From assembly GCA_017513135.1 (NCBI GenBank), contig JAFWDH010000016.1, positions 62,001 to 126,000 on the forward strand: 64,000 bases of DNA, written 5' to 3'. This DNA comes from Oscillospiraceae bacterium (GTDB lineage Bacteria; Bacillota; Clostridia; Oscillospirales; Ruminococcaceae). Within the stretch, counting starts at the first letter, position 1, and every line of letters begins with the position of its first letter. A program made the translations under genes and the position numbers. The notes below the pieces were generated by a model that had not been told where the DNA came from, searched no databases, and worked only from the letters and a program-made list of their open reading frames with translations. Below, piece after piece: positions 52,276 to 61,320 of this stretch.

Positions 52276-52296
52276 GGCAGATGTCGGGAATCTGCC
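52276..52296. promoter_or_regulatory. Inverted repeat at the start site of the DtxR-like gene
   Basis: GGCAGAT and ATCTGCC around a 7-base centre, at about +1. Possible self-binding operator or 5' hairpin. Confidence 0.4.
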
Positions 52297-52317
52297 CTTT
52301 ACTGACAGGAGATCGAT

Positions 52318-52680
52318 ATGCGTATTCACAGATCCGGAGAAGACTATCTGGAAGCCATACTCATGATAAGGAACAAGAAGGGAAACGTCAGGTCCCTGGA
52401 CATCGCCGAATATCTTGGAGTGACCAAGCCCAGCGTCAGCAATGCCGTAAAGGTACTAAGAAACGGCGGCATGATCGAGATGGACAGCACCAAGCGCATC
52501 ACCCTGACACAGACCGGGGAAGAGATCGCCCAGAGGATGCTGGAGCGCCATCTTCTTCTGACGAAGCTGCTTGAATCCATCGGCGTCTCTCCTGAGACCG
52601 CTGAGGACGATGCCTGCAAGATCGAGCACGATCTCAGCGCCGAGACATTCGACAGGCTCAAGGAACATCTTTCCAAATAA
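52318..52680 (+). CDS. DtxR/MntR-family metal-dependent regulator
   Basis: 120 residues. The N-terminal winged helix is typical (SGEDYLEAILMIRNKKGNVR, DIAEYLGVTKPSVSNAVKVL), followed by the short dimerisation domain with metal ligands ERHLLL and DACKIEHDLS. No SH3-like third domain, as in MntR. It senses Mn or Fe; the neighbouring copper genes have their own regulator. Confidence 0.85.
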   Translation: MRIHRSGEDYLEAILMIRNKKGNVRSLDIAEYLGVTKPSVSNAVKVLRNGGMIEMDSTKRITLTQTGEEIAQRMLERHLLLTKLLESIGVSPETAEDDACKIEHDLSAETFDRLKEHLSK

Positions 52681-52706
52681 GCGGATAAGCATAGGCATAA
52701 AATGAA

Positions 52707-52740
52707 GATCGCCTGCTCGGCTGAGCAGGCGATCATTTTG
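52707..52740. terminator. Bidirectional terminator
   Basis: Perfect 12-base stem (52707-52718 with 52723-52734), loop GGCT, followed by ATTTTG on plus and TTCATTTT on minus; shared by converging genes. Confidence 0.8.
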
Positions 52741-52764
52741 TTGATGTGTATTAAGAAGATAATG

Positions 52765-53991
52765 TCATACGGCCGCTTCCGTTTTCTCTTCCGACTCTCT
52801 CTTTCTTACCGAGCTGAGTCCTATCATCGCTCCGATAAAGCTCAGCGGTACCATCAGCCAGTACATTCCCTTGTACGGGTTGAGTCCGGATCTCTCAAAC
52901 AGATGGAACACGGCGCTTCCGCCGAAGTCGGAGATCAGCATCGCTATGACCGACACGGTTGACCTGAGAGATGTCTGGGCTGTGACCTTGAGCCCTTCCG
53001 GCGCGTGATCGAACAGGAACCTTGAAAGTCCGATGATCACCGGCACCAGCATCGCTCCGTTGAGAGCCATCGTCCACATGAGCACCGTGGCGTTGTTCGT
53101 AAGCGCGCATATGGTCCAGCGGAAGGTCCCGACCAGCAGCACCATCACCATGGATCTCTCCACGCCTATCTTCTGCAGCCATCTCTTTCCGGGTCCCAGA
53201 TGGAACGGGAACTCCGAGAAGCCGAGGATCGCATGAGCGATGCCTATCATGGTCAGCGTTCCGCCAAGCTCCTTGTTGTAGTTGCCGAAATAGGTGTTGT
53301 TGGTGGTTCCCGCCAGCGAATAGATGAAGAACATGATCAGCACGTTGCGGACCTGCCTGTCCTTGAGGATGCTGTAGACGCTCTCCTTGTCCTTAGGCTC
53401 GTTCGGGGAGGCGACAACTCTCATGGTCCTGGGTGCCACCGGCAGCAGCAGCCCTACTATGAAGGTGGCGATGTAGCACACGATCATGACGGGGAAGATG
53501 GTCTTGATCTCGCCGTTGAGGATGAATCCCGAGACGTAAGACATGACCGAGTATCCCAGCGTTCCCATCCATCTCATCGGCTGATAGTCCCAGCCCCTGA
53601 GCCTGGACTGCTCCATGGCTATGGTGTCATAGACGCTGTTGAGCGGGGTGGCGATGATGCTGTAGCAGAAGCGCAGCAGCACGATCGTGGTTATGTTTCG
53701 TATGAACATGAACGCCGTGAACACGCTTATGGTGATCATGTATCCGATGTCCATGACCATGTTGTGCGACGGAGCCCTGTCGGCGATCCTCCCAAGTATC
53801 GGCAGGGTGAACAGCGACACTATCTGGGTGACTCCGTTGATGACTCCCAGAGTCTGCACCGGAACGCCCATCTCGGTGAGGTAGAGTCCCATGAAGCTTC
53901 CCTGCACGGCGCCTCCGCAGAAGACGATGATGTAAAAGATATAGAATCTCCACGGGCTTTTGGGGTTGTCTCTGAATTCCTTGAATCTCAC
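52765..53991 (-). CDS. MFS transporter
   Basis: 408 residues, twelve helices. The loop GRIADRAPSHNM after helix 2 is the MFS motif A, and FYIFYIIVFCGGAVQGSFMG and the MRWMGTLGYSVM segment resemble the MFS_1_like/LacY-type sugar carriers. Start is GTG (AAGGA 7 bases upstream). No linked enzyme indicates the substrate. Confidence 0.8.
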   Translation of the reverse strand: MRFKEFRDNPKSPWRFYIFYIIVFCGGAVQGSFMGLYLTEMGVPVQTLGVINGVTQIVSLFTLPILGRIADRAPSHNMVMDIGYMITISVFTAFMFIRNITTIVLLRFCYSIIATPLNSVYDTIAMEQSRLRGWDYQPMRWMGTLGYSVMSYVSGFILNGEIKTIFPVMIVCYIATFIVGLLLPVAPRTMRVVASPNEPKDKESVYSILKDRQVRNVLIMFFIYSLAGTTNNTYFGNYNKELGGTLTMIGIAHAILGFSEFPFHLGPGKRWLQKIGVERSMVMVLLVGTFRWTICALTNNATVLMWTMALNGAMLVPVIIGLSRFLFDHAPEGLKVTAQTSLRSTVSVIAMLISDFGGSAVFHLFERSGLNPYKGMYWLMVPLSFIGAMIGLSSVRKRESEEKTEAAV

Positions 53992-54063
53992 TTTGTATTC
54001 CTTCGTTTCCTTTTTTTATTCTATTATCACACAAAAGCGCCGGAATACAAAGCGCCCCGCCTG

Positions 54064-54098
54064 CAAAAAAAGAAAAGAGCCTGTCCGCAAGGGCAGGC
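54064..54098 (-). terminator. Intrinsic terminator (minus strand)
   Basis: Stem of 54079-54086 with 54091-54098 (one mismatch), then a T-rich tract on the minus strand. Confidence 0.7.
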
Positions 54099-54123
54099 CC
54101 GTGTCATTTTCCGTAAGGAAGCC

Positions 54124-55467
54124 TCACTCATGGATGTATCTTATCCCGAACGACGACTCCAGCAGATAGTCCGGATAGCTCAGCCAGCTGTTCCCGTCGG
54201 CCGTATAGGCCACGACATTGCTGCTCTCTCCGTTGGGGTCGACGGTGTCCTTCACTGTGATCTTCCCGGCAGTGAAATCGGCCGTATAGATCTTTCCGTT
54301 GAGGGATATCGTCTGCTCACCGTCATAGAGACCGTCCTTCACCGTGCCGCTTATTACGAAGTTCGCGTCGGACACCACCGGATCGGACGCGAAGTCTATC
54401 TCATAGAACTCTCCCTGCGGCACGCCGCGGTCCTTCGCGCAGCAGAAGAACTCGAACTCGGGGATGTCCGAGATGCCCGAGATGTAGTATGTGTCGCAGC
54501 AGCCCGCGTCAGCCTCGCCGTTTCGGAAGCCCTTTATCGTCAGCTGAACGGAACTGTTCTCGGGTGAATAGGTCCACAGGTAATCTGTCCCGCCGGACAC
54601 GACCAGGAGAGGGTAGCCCTGTCCGTATTCGGTGCTGTAGGAGATCAGGTCATCGAGATTGTCGCTCATGATGCTGAACACGCCTCTGTAGTCCTTCGTT
54701 CTGCCGCATTCCAGAGCCGCGGCGGAAGCGTCCCTGATCTTTTCCGCGATGGCCCGGTAGGCTCTTATGTTGCCGACATCCTTCCGTATGGCGTCCGTGT
54801 ATCCCGCGTTACCGATCTCACCGGAAGCCAGCTCCAGGATACTGTCAGCCTCCTGATCGAGGCCGAGCTCCGCGCTGCTTCGTATCCAGGCCGAATACAC
54901 CTCATAGAGATTCCTGTCCCTGTCCAGAGCCGGGTCCCTGTTTATGAGGTTGGCCTCTCTCGCCAGATCCAGAGCCTCCTCGAACTTCCCGGCAGAGACG
55001 GCGTTCACGTACCTCGCCACCGTCTCCTCGTACATCACGGTGATGCCTTCCCGGGCGGTCTCGTCTTCCGGATATATCTCTAGCGCCCTGTAGTACTGGC
55101 CGGAAGCCGATACGTAGTCCCTCTCCATCAGATATCTGTAGGCCTTGTCCATTATCCTTGCGTATCTGTTGGAAGGGAGGAACCAGTACACGGTCAGTCC
55201 CGCGATCACCGCAAGCGCGGAAAGGAACACCCAGACGGGATTTCTCCTTCCGTGTCCCTTAGCGGGGACAGGCTCCTGTGTACCGGCTGCGGTCCTGCTA
55301 TCATCTTCCCGTACGGCAGGAGCACCGTCCTCTGACATGTCCTCCGCCATGGCTGCAAGGTTTTCAGTGACCCTGAGGGAACCTTCCGGCGCGGCCAGAT
55401 ACTCGCCGCAGTGGGGGCAGGCGATGGATCCGTCCGGGATATCTCTGCCGCAATTGGAACAGATCAT
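54124..55467 (-). CDS. Zinc-ribbon single-TM protein with TPR-like repeats
   Basis: 447 residues: zinc ribbon (ICSNCGRDIPDGSIACPHCG), low-complexity linker, membrane helix (about 76-97), helical TPR-like region (RDYVSASGQYYRALEIYPED and EEALDLAREANLI) and a strand-rich C-terminal domain (ISLNGKIYTADFTAGKITV). The same plan is used by the proteins at 23599, 36502 and 37257. Function unknown. Confidence 0.6.
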   Translation of the reverse strand: MICSNCGRDIPDGSIACPHCGEYLAAPEGSLRVTENLAAMAEDMSEDGAPAVREDDSRTAAGTQEPVPAKGHGRRNPVWVFLSALAVIAGLTVYWFLPSNRYARIMDKAYRYLMERDYVSASGQYYRALEIYPEDETAREGITVMYEETVARYVNAVSAGKFEEALDLAREANLINRDPALDRDRNLYEVYSAWIRSSAELGLDQEADSILELASGEIGNAGYTDAIRKDVGNIRAYRAIAEKIRDASAAALECGRTKDYRGVFSIMSDNLDDLISYSTEYGQGYPLLVVSGGTDYLWTYSPENSSVQLTIKGFRNGEADAGCCDTYYISGISDIPEFEFFCCAKDRGVPQGEFYEIDFASDPVVSDANFVISGTVKDGLYDGEQTISLNGKIYTADFTAGKITVKDTVDPNGESSNVVAYTADGNSWLSYPDYLLESSFGIRYIHE

Positions 55468-55507
55468 TATTTCACTCCTTATATGTCATTGACGCGCATG
55501 ATCCGGC

Positions 55508-56578
55508 TCAGATGACCTTCTGCGCGATCACGCTTATCCAGTCGTTCATCCTCAGTATCTCCCTGACCTGCCAGGAAGGATTGCGCGAGAAAGCGTCCAG
55601 TATCTCTTTCTCCCTTGCCGCCGCCAGCCCCGACGTAATGAAGTATCCGTCCCTGCGGGCGAACCTGTCGGCGAAACCGGGAGCCGCCAGAGCGGCGATC
55701 ACCGGGGCGAGGATGTTCGCGGTTATTACCGGGAAGGTCCCGTGCGGGAATACGCAGGACGGGTCCAGCAGGTTGGTGATCTCCACCGTGAACCTTGAGC
55801 TGTCGGCTCCGTTTATGCGCATGTTGTGTTCGACGGAAGGTATGCAGGCGCTGTCTATCTCGGTACCGACCACCTCGGAAGCGCCGCAGGCCAGCGCGCA
55901 GAGCCCGATTATGCCGCTGCCTGTTCCGATATCCAGGAGTCTGTCACCCTTTCTCATGTATCTGAGAAGCCCCTGTATGGCGAGTTTTGTGGTCTCGTGG
56001 CTTCCCGTACCGAATGCCGTGCCGGGATTGAGCTTCACGACGGTAAGCTCTCCGCTGCGGACCGCTGCGGAATGCTCTTCGGGCACGTCCATCCACTCGG
56101 GGAGTATGAGCATGTTCTCTATGACTATCGGCACATAGTACTGCTTCCAGTTGTCTATCCAGTCGGAATCGCTGGTGCTTGAGAGCTCCATGGTCCCCGG
56201 ACCGATGTCGCTGCGCTGCCTGAGTCCTTCAAGCCTGGATGAGAGGTCGTTCAGCAGCTGACGTATCTCTTCTTCGGAATATATCCTGTCATGTATCGAG
56301 TATGAGTCGTCCTTGAGACCGGACACGCTGTCGGGCTCCCTGTCCGACGGATCGGCGGTCCTGAGATAGAATATGACCCTGGCGCTCCTGTCGCTGCCGG
56401 AGAAGCCCTCCGGGGCAGTCTCGGGCAGCATGTCGTTGTGCATCGCCTCCATCTCGCGGGCGGTGGGCGGCACGCTGTCATCTATCTGCACGCCGGTCAC
56501 CCCGCAGGCAAGGACGGCGGAGGACACGAGATCTTCCGCCTGCACGGTGGTATTTACTGTAACAGAGATCCATCTCAT
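55508..56578 (-). CDS. prmA: Ribosomal protein L11 methyltransferase
   Basis: 356 residues. The AdoMet site LLDIGTGSGIIGLCALACGA, the PrmA signature NPGTAFGTGSHETTKLAIQG and VITANILAPVI are all present. It trimethylates L11. Somewhat longer than the E. coli enzyme (293), owing to the N-terminal domain. DnaJ/RsmE, often next to prmA in Bacillota, are not seen here. Confidence 0.9.
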   Translation of the reverse strand: MRWISVTVNTTVQAEDLVSSAVLACGVTGVQIDDSVPPTAREMEAMHNDMLPETAPEGFSGSDRSARVIFYLRTADPSDREPDSVSGLKDDSYSIHDRIYSEEEIRQLLNDLSSRLEGLRQRSDIGPGTMELSSTSDSDWIDNWKQYYVPIVIENMLILPEWMDVPEEHSAAVRSGELTVVKLNPGTAFGTGSHETTKLAIQGLLRYMRKGDRLLDIGTGSGIIGLCALACGASEVVGTEIDSACIPSVEHNMRINGADSSRFTVEITNLLDPSCVFPHGTFPVITANILAPVIAALAAPGFADRFARRDGYFITSGLAAAREKEILDAFSRNPSWQVREILRMNDWISVIAQKVI

Positions 56579-56701
56579 TATTTCAGAAGCTCTTTTCCGT
56601 TTTTTTCCGTATCATCTATTTGCAGGAAGTTCAATGTAATTGTATCACTTCGGGCACGGCATGATATGGCCGGCCTGTTAACGCAGCGGAGGGCTTTGCA
56701 G

Positions 56702-57157
56702 TTGAAAAGGATACTCGTCAAAAGCGTATACGACGCGTTCGACTACGTAATGGAGCATTACTATCCCGCGGGACTCAGGGAGTTCGCGGAGCGCACCGAC
56801 ACCTACGCGGTCATCTCCATACAGGACAGCCACACCGGGGGATTCGGCATACGGTTCGAGAAGAGCGAGTCCTGCGCCGACGTGCTGACCCTGATCTTCG
56901 ACGACATCGACAGGGAAGTGGAAGGCGCGGTCCTGTTCTCGGACGAACAGGCAGACAGGATCATAGAGTTCATAGACAGGAACAGGGAAGCCGTGGACAC
57001 GCTGCTGATACACTGCTACGGCGGCCAGTCCAGGTCCAGGGCAGTCGGGGCCTTCGCGGCGAAGTACACGGGAAGGGACGAGAGACCTTATTTCAAAGAC
57101 GCGGACCCTAATCCCTACGTCTATGAAAAGCTCCTGCGCCGCACGGGACTGTCATAA
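56702..57157 (+). CDS. Dual-specificity phosphatase-like protein
   Basis: 151 residues from TTG 56702 (GGAGGG 8 bases upstream). The P-loop IHCYGGQSRSRAV fits HCxxGxSRS-type phosphatase loops, and an acidic loop (IFDDIDREVEG) could supply the general acid. The C-terminal DADPNPYVYEKLLR is like that of other small bacterial CX5R proteins. Confidence 0.7.
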   Translation: MKRILVKSVYDAFDYVMEHYYPAGLREFAERTDTYAVISIQDSHTGGFGIRFEKSESCADVLTLIFDDIDREVEGAVLFSDEQADRIIEFIDRNREAVDTLLIHCYGGQSRSRAVGAFAAKYTGRDERPYFKDADPNPYVYEKLLRRTGLS

Positions 57158-57164
57158 AAAAGCT

Positions 57165-57191
57165 GCGCTCCGGTCTCAGGCCGGAGCGCTT
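57165..57191. terminator. Bidirectional terminator
   Basis: GCGCTCCGG (57165-57173) pairs with CCGGAGCGC (57181-57189); six T follow on the minus strand, TTATTC on the plus strand. Confidence 0.7.
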
Positions 57192-57194
57192 ATT

Positions 57195-57911
57195 CTATCT
57201 CATCATCTTTTCGAACATCCCGAGCACCGTGACGGGGGAGGAGCCGTCCGGGGAATACACATAGGACACATCCCCTGATCTTCCGAGCAGCTCCGCGATC
57301 TTTCCTGCGGAAGAGCCTCCCGCTATCAGCATCCCGGGTATGTCGGAAGCCGCTGCCGCGAGCCTGTACGGATCCGCGCGTTCCAGCAGCTCCTCGCTTT
57401 CCAGGTCGTCGCCGTATATGGTCCTCATCCTGTGCAGGTACTCCGGAGATGAGTGCTTCTCATCTCCGCTCAGCACGTCGAAGTCCGCGCCGAAGCAGCC
57501 GTAGGCCGCCGCGAAGCCGGGATCCCTCATGGCTATGCGGAAAGCGCCGAGCCCTCCCATGCCTATGCCGAACAGAAAATTGTCCTCCCTTGCCGAGGAC
57601 AGCGGAAGAATATCCCTAAGATAACGGGGAAGCCCGCCGGTGATGTAGTCGTACCAGCGCAGGCCCCTCTGCATGTTCTCGTAATCGGAATGAAGCCCCT
57701 CCGGCATGACGACCGCGCAGCCGGTGCGCCTGCTGAGCGCCTCCGTGTCGAGCTTCCTCGACAGCGCGTCGGACATCTCTCCCTCGTCCCCGAGAAGCCA
57801 GAGCACCCTCCAGAGCCTGCCGTCAGCGGGCAGAAGGTCGGGCATGGCTATAGTTACCCTTTTAGCGTTGTTGAGAGGAGGCACGCTGCCCCTGAACTGT
57901 ATCATAGCCAT
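57195..57911 (-). CDS. Esterase-fold protein without the catalytic serine
   Basis: 238 residues, aligning with the next gene upstream (57911-58672). The nucleophile elbow reads GIGMGGLGAF: glycine stands where the paralog has serine (GISMGGHGTF). The C-terminal histidine motif is also not seen. The fold regions are kept (RVLWLLGDEGEMSDAL, MPEGLHSDYENMQRGLRWYD), so it is a degenerate but still open paralog, maybe a binding or regulatory partner. TGATG overlap with the active gene. Confidence 0.75.
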   Translation of the reverse strand: MAMIQFRGSVPPLNNAKRVTIAMPDLLPADGRLWRVLWLLGDEGEMSDALSRKLDTEALSRRTGCAVVMPEGLHSDYENMQRGLRWYDYITGGLPRYLRDILPLSSAREDNFLFGIGMGGLGAFRIAMRDPGFAAAYGCFGADFDVLSGDEKHSSPEYLHRMRTIYGDDLESEELLERADPYRLAAAASDIPGMLIAGGSSAGKIAELLGRSGDVSYVYSPDGSSPVTVLGMFEKMMR

Positions 57912-58672
57912 CAGTCTTCCTCCTTCATGAGATAATCGAGAACTTCCTGCATCATCGGATCCCAGGTGTCGAACTCATGACCGCCGGGACCGACTCTGGA
58001 GTAGAACTTCACTCCGAGCTGATCCAGAATCTCCTTCACGCGCTCGTCCTCAGGCGCTGCATGATCGCTGTCGCCCCAGCAAAGGGCAAGCCTGGGAAGC
58101 TGTCTGCCTTCCCGCAGGTCCCTCTTCAGATTGGATATCACGTCTCCGACGGTACCGCTGTAGGCGGCCGAGGATCCGAAGGCGTCGAACAGCTCGTGCC
58201 CTCCGAAATGCTCTCCCTTCTCCAGTATGGACATGGTGTAGACCATGTCGACCGGGGAGCTGAAGCCGCAGGCGCCGCGGAACCGCTCCGGCATCTCCGC
58301 CGCAAGCTTGAAGGTGCCGTGCCCGCCCATGGATATGCCCATCAGATAGCTGTCCTCTCTCTTTTCGGAGAGGCATCTGAACAGCTTCGGGGCCTTCTCA
58401 AGGACCTCCTTCACGAAGGAGTATCCCTTCTCCCCGTAGACCATGTCGGTGTATACGCCCATATAGGAGCTGGGCGCCACGACGGCCATGCCGCGCCGCT
58501 CTGCGTACATGAGCACCGACGTGTACTGTATCGATTCGGTGAAATCCCCGAACGCGCCGTGAAGGAGCCACAGCACCTTGTAGGGCGGCTGCGCGTTCCT
58601 GGGCAGGAACACGCCGAACTCGCCCTCACCGCTGAGTACATCGGACCTGAACTGCACTTTAAAGAAGCTCAT
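57911..58672 (-). CDS. Esterase of the S-formylglutathione hydrolase/tributyrin type
   Basis: 253 residues from ATG 58672 (CGGAG 7 bases upstream; TTG 58690 is less likely). Esterase D-like alpha/beta hydrolase: VLWLLHGAFGDFTESIQYTS (oxyanion), GISMGGHGTFKLA with nucleophile serine, CWGDSDHAAPED and GGHEFDTWD with the last histidine. It probably cleaves short acyl or feruloyl/acetyl esters on sugars, fitting the glycan genes. Confidence 0.82.
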   Translation of the reverse strand: MSFFKVQFRSDVLSGEGEFGVFLPRNAQPPYKVLWLLHGAFGDFTESIQYTSVLMYAERRGMAVVAPSSYMGVYTDMVYGEKGYSFVKEVLEKAPKLFRCLSEKREDSYLMGISMGGHGTFKLAAEMPERFRGACGFSSPVDMVYTMSILEKGEHFGGHELFDAFGSSAAYSGTVGDVISNLKRDLREGRQLPRLALCWGDSDHAAPEDERVKEILDQLGVKFYSRVGPGGHEFDTWDPMMQEVLDYLMKEED

Positions 58673-58764
58673 CTGAGTTCTCCGTTTCAATGTTTTGCTG
58701 CAGAATATGATTGAGTCATTCCATAAGTTATAATAACAGAAAAGGACAAAAGAGGTGACAGGAA

Positions 58765-59322
58765 ATGATGGACAGGACGCTTGTAAAGCTGATGCGCTTC
58801 ATGGAAAAGGTCTCTGCGCCTGTCTACAGGCTCCATCCGGCGGCGCTGATGCTGCTTACCGTGCTGTTCTGCATCATCGCGGTGTCGCTGGGCCTCACAT
58901 ACGGTCTGCGGCGTCCAGCAAGATCAGCCGGGGCAGTCAGAGCAAGGAACATATCGCTCTTGCTGAGCTGCTTCCTGACCGGCTTTGGTCTGTTCAGACC
59001 GTTTGCGCCGTCCTTCAGCTCTTCCTTCAGCTTCACGAAGCCCGTGCTCCTGCTCGCGGGTGTTGCGGTATCAGCGGTAAGCGTGATCGCGCAGCTGGCA
59101 GCCGGGAACGCCCTGAGCGCTCTTCAGCATCTTTTCTCGCTTTGCGGAGCGGTGACCATCGCGGCGTCTCACTCAGCCATGCGTGAGCCCTTCGGCAATG
59201 CGTTGTTCTTCGCGGTGATGCTCGCAGTCTACTGCCTGATCATCTGCGCGGTGAACAGCGTCATGGGCAGGTACCGCCCGGAAGACATCGATGACATCGA
59301 GATAAACAGAAAGCTTATATAA
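58765..59322 (+). CDS. Membrane protein of unknown function
   Basis: 185 residues with four hydrophobic segments and a C-terminal acidic tail (RPEDIDDIEINRKLI). No family motif. Its two adjacent ATGs have AGGTGACAGGAA upstream. It is 14 bases before the flavin reductase gene. Confidence 0.55.
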   Translation: MMDRTLVKLMRFMEKVSAPVYRLHPAALMLLTVLFCIIAVSLGLTYGLRRPARSAGAVRARNISLLLSCFLTGFGLFRPFAPSFSSSFSFTKPVLLLAGVAVSAVSVIAQLAAGNALSALQHLFSLCGAVTIAASHSAMREPFGNALFFAVMLAVYCLIICAVNSVMGRYRPEDIDDIEINRKLI

Positions 59323-59336
59323 CGGAGAAAACTATC

Positions 59337-60407
59337 ATGACAAAGGTATCCGACAGCATCACCATCAACGGCCATGTCCTCAAGAACAGGATGACAATGG
59401 CTCCCACCGTCAAGTTCGACTGGGGCGGACCGGACGGACTGCTGAGCGAAAAGCACATCGCGCATTACAGCGAGAGGGCAGCCCACGGAATAGCGCTCCT
59501 GTGTGTCGAAGCCACGGCAGTGACTCCCGGCGGAAAGTTCGACGAATGCCACATCGGCCTCTATGACGACTCCCAGATCGACAGGCACAGGTATGTCACC
59601 GAAGCCTGCAGGAACAGCGGCGTCGTTTCCCTTATACAGCTCAACCACACGGGGATCTCCACGAACCCGAAGATGGGACCTCCGATCGGTCCCTCTGCCG
59701 TACAGACCAGGAGAGGCGGCATGTCGGAAGAGATGACTGTGCAGCAGATCCATGAGATGCAGCTTCGGTTCCTGGAAGCGGCCGTAAGGGCGCAGAAGGC
59801 AGGCTATGACGGCGTACAGCTGCACGGCTGCCACGCTTATCTGATAAACCAGTTCATCTGCAGGAACACCAACCTGAGGGACGACGAGTACGGCGGCTCC
59901 GATGAGAACCGCGCGAGGTTCGCGTCAGAGATCATCAGGATGATCAGGAAGGAATGCGGAGACGGATTCCTCATCTCGGTCAGGACCGCCGGCGCCGATC
60001 CGGATCTTGAGTCCTGCGCCGCTGTCGCAAGGGAATACATAAAAGCCGGCTGCGACTACCTGCAGGTCTCCAGCGGCATTACCGACCCGGATCCTTCTCT
60101 GCGCAGGAACGATCCTCTTACAAACGTTGTCTGTGATCTGGGCGTACACATGCACGAAGCGATCGGCGGTCTGGTCCCCGTATCCTGCGTGAACGGCATA
60201 CACGAACCCGAACAGGTCAGGCACCTCATAGAGGACGGTCTCGTCGACACCGTCGATCTGGGCACCGCGATGCTGGCAGACCCGAGGTTCCCGGAAGCAG
60301 TGCTCAACGGATCCGAGTTCGTGAAATGCTTCGGGTGCAAGGCATGCCAGTACGGTCCGTTCACCAAGCACAACTGTCCGGCACAGGCGGTCCGCGACAG
60401 GCAGTAA
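59337..60407 (+). CDS. NADH:flavin oxidoreductase (Old Yellow Enzyme family)
   Basis: 356 residues, TIM barrel. VLKNRMTMAPTVKFDW is the N-terminal FMN strand, YDGVQLHGCHAYLINQF the hallmark, and ALIPVSCVNGIHEPEQ-like and DTVDLGTAMLADPRF regions hold the phosphate site. The C terminus has CFGCKACQYGPFTKHNCPA, a cysteine cluster like the 4Fe-4S motif of 2,4-dienoyl-CoA reductase relatives, but the long second half is missing. Ene-reduction is likely; substrate unknown. Confidence 0.85.
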   Translation: MTKVSDSITINGHVLKNRMTMAPTVKFDWGGPDGLLSEKHIAHYSERAAHGIALLCVEATAVTPGGKFDECHIGLYDDSQIDRHRYVTEACRNSGVVSLIQLNHTGISTNPKMGPPIGPSAVQTRRGGMSEEMTVQQIHEMQLRFLEAAVRAQKAGYDGVQLHGCHAYLINQFICRNTNLRDDEYGGSDENRARFASEIIRMIRKECGDGFLISVRTAGADPDLESCAAVAREYIKAGCDYLQVSSGITDPDPSLRRNDPLTNVVCDLGVHMHEAIGGLVPVSCVNGIHEPEQVRHLIEDGLVDTVDLGTAMLADPRFPEAVLNGSEFVKCFGCKACQYGPFTKHNCPAQAVRDRQ

Positions 60408-60458
60408 AACTGCGCGCAGCGCTTTTCTTCCTTTGACAGCAATGGAGGGCAAAATATC

Positions 60459-61262
60459 ATGGAACTGCCGACCTTCGACGGAAAAAAGACCAACAGGATG
60501 CTTTTCTTCCTGTTCATATCGGTGACCTGCGTCATCCTCGCCGTTGCCGCCCTGCTGAGCATCAGCAGGGAAGGCCATGACGTTCTCATGATACTGATCC
60601 TCGCTGTCATAACAGGCGTTACCGCCTGCTTCTACGGGATATACTGGGTCTACAGCATCCTTAAGCAGAAGTTCATGGATAAATACTTCAGTGAAGAAGA
60701 AGAGGACGGGGAAAGCGGGGAAGAAGACAAGCGCCCTGCCTGCGATACATCGGAGGAATTCGTCCTGCCCGCGGAAAGGCTCACTTCAGCCGCGCTGTCC
60801 GCAAGCCGCAGGATAGCGGCGGCGATATGGCTCGCTGACGCAGCCCTGATGCTTGCAGGAGCGTGCGCCGCCGTCTTCGGCAGAGCGTCGGTCACTCCCG
60901 CCTGGCTTCTTTACCTTATCGCGTACATAGCGCTCATGTCGGTGCCGGCTCTCATACTGCACCTCATCACAAGAAACGCGCTTCTGGGATCTGTTCCCCT
61001 GAGGATCGCTCTTTCCGGGAACATCCTTAAAGCTGACGATTCCGAGTATAAAGCAGCGGACATAGAGAAGATCAGTATCAGTGTTTCAAAGGGAAGACAT
61101 CCCTTCAGATGCCTGAAGATCGTCACGGAGGACAGCAGGGACCGCTACCGCATAGACTGCGCCGGTCCGGAAGTCAGCGCATGGGACGGCTTTGACCGTT
61201 TTTCAGAAGTCCTGAGGAAGTGGGCTGACTCGAACGGCGTTGAGCTGATTGTCAGCTCATAA
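60459..61262 (+). CDS. Membrane protein of unknown function with PH-like tail
   Basis: 267 residues: two helices, a long acidic cytoplasmic loop (EEEEDGESGEEDKR), two more helices and a C-terminal strand-rich part (DIEKISISVSKGRHPFRCLK, then DRYRIDCAGPEVSAWDGF) that looks like a bacterial PH-type domain. No assignment. GGAGGG site upstream. Confidence 0.5.
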   Translation: MELPTFDGKKTNRMLFFLFISVTCVILAVAALLSISREGHDVLMILILAVITGVTACFYGIYWVYSILKQKFMDKYFSEEEEDGESGEEDKRPACDTSEEFVLPAERLTSAALSASRRIAAAIWLADAALMLAGACAAVFGRASVTPAWLLYLIAYIALMSVPALILHLITRNALLGSVPLRIALSGNILKADDSEYKAADIEKISISVSKGRHPFRCLKIVTEDSRDRYRIDCAGPEVSAWDGFDRFSEVLRKWADSNGVELIVSS

Positions 61263-61284
61263 TAACAAAAATGAGCATAAAGAG

Positions 61285-61304
61285 AGCCCGGCTCACGCCG
61301 GGCT
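61285..61304. terminator. Hairpin between converging genes
   Basis: AGCCCGGC and GCCGGGCT with a TCAC loop. Weak T runs on both sides (TTATTC, CTCTTTAT), so probably a shared but moderate terminator. Confidence 0.55.
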
Positions 61305-61320
61305 TATTCATTGCGTTTTT

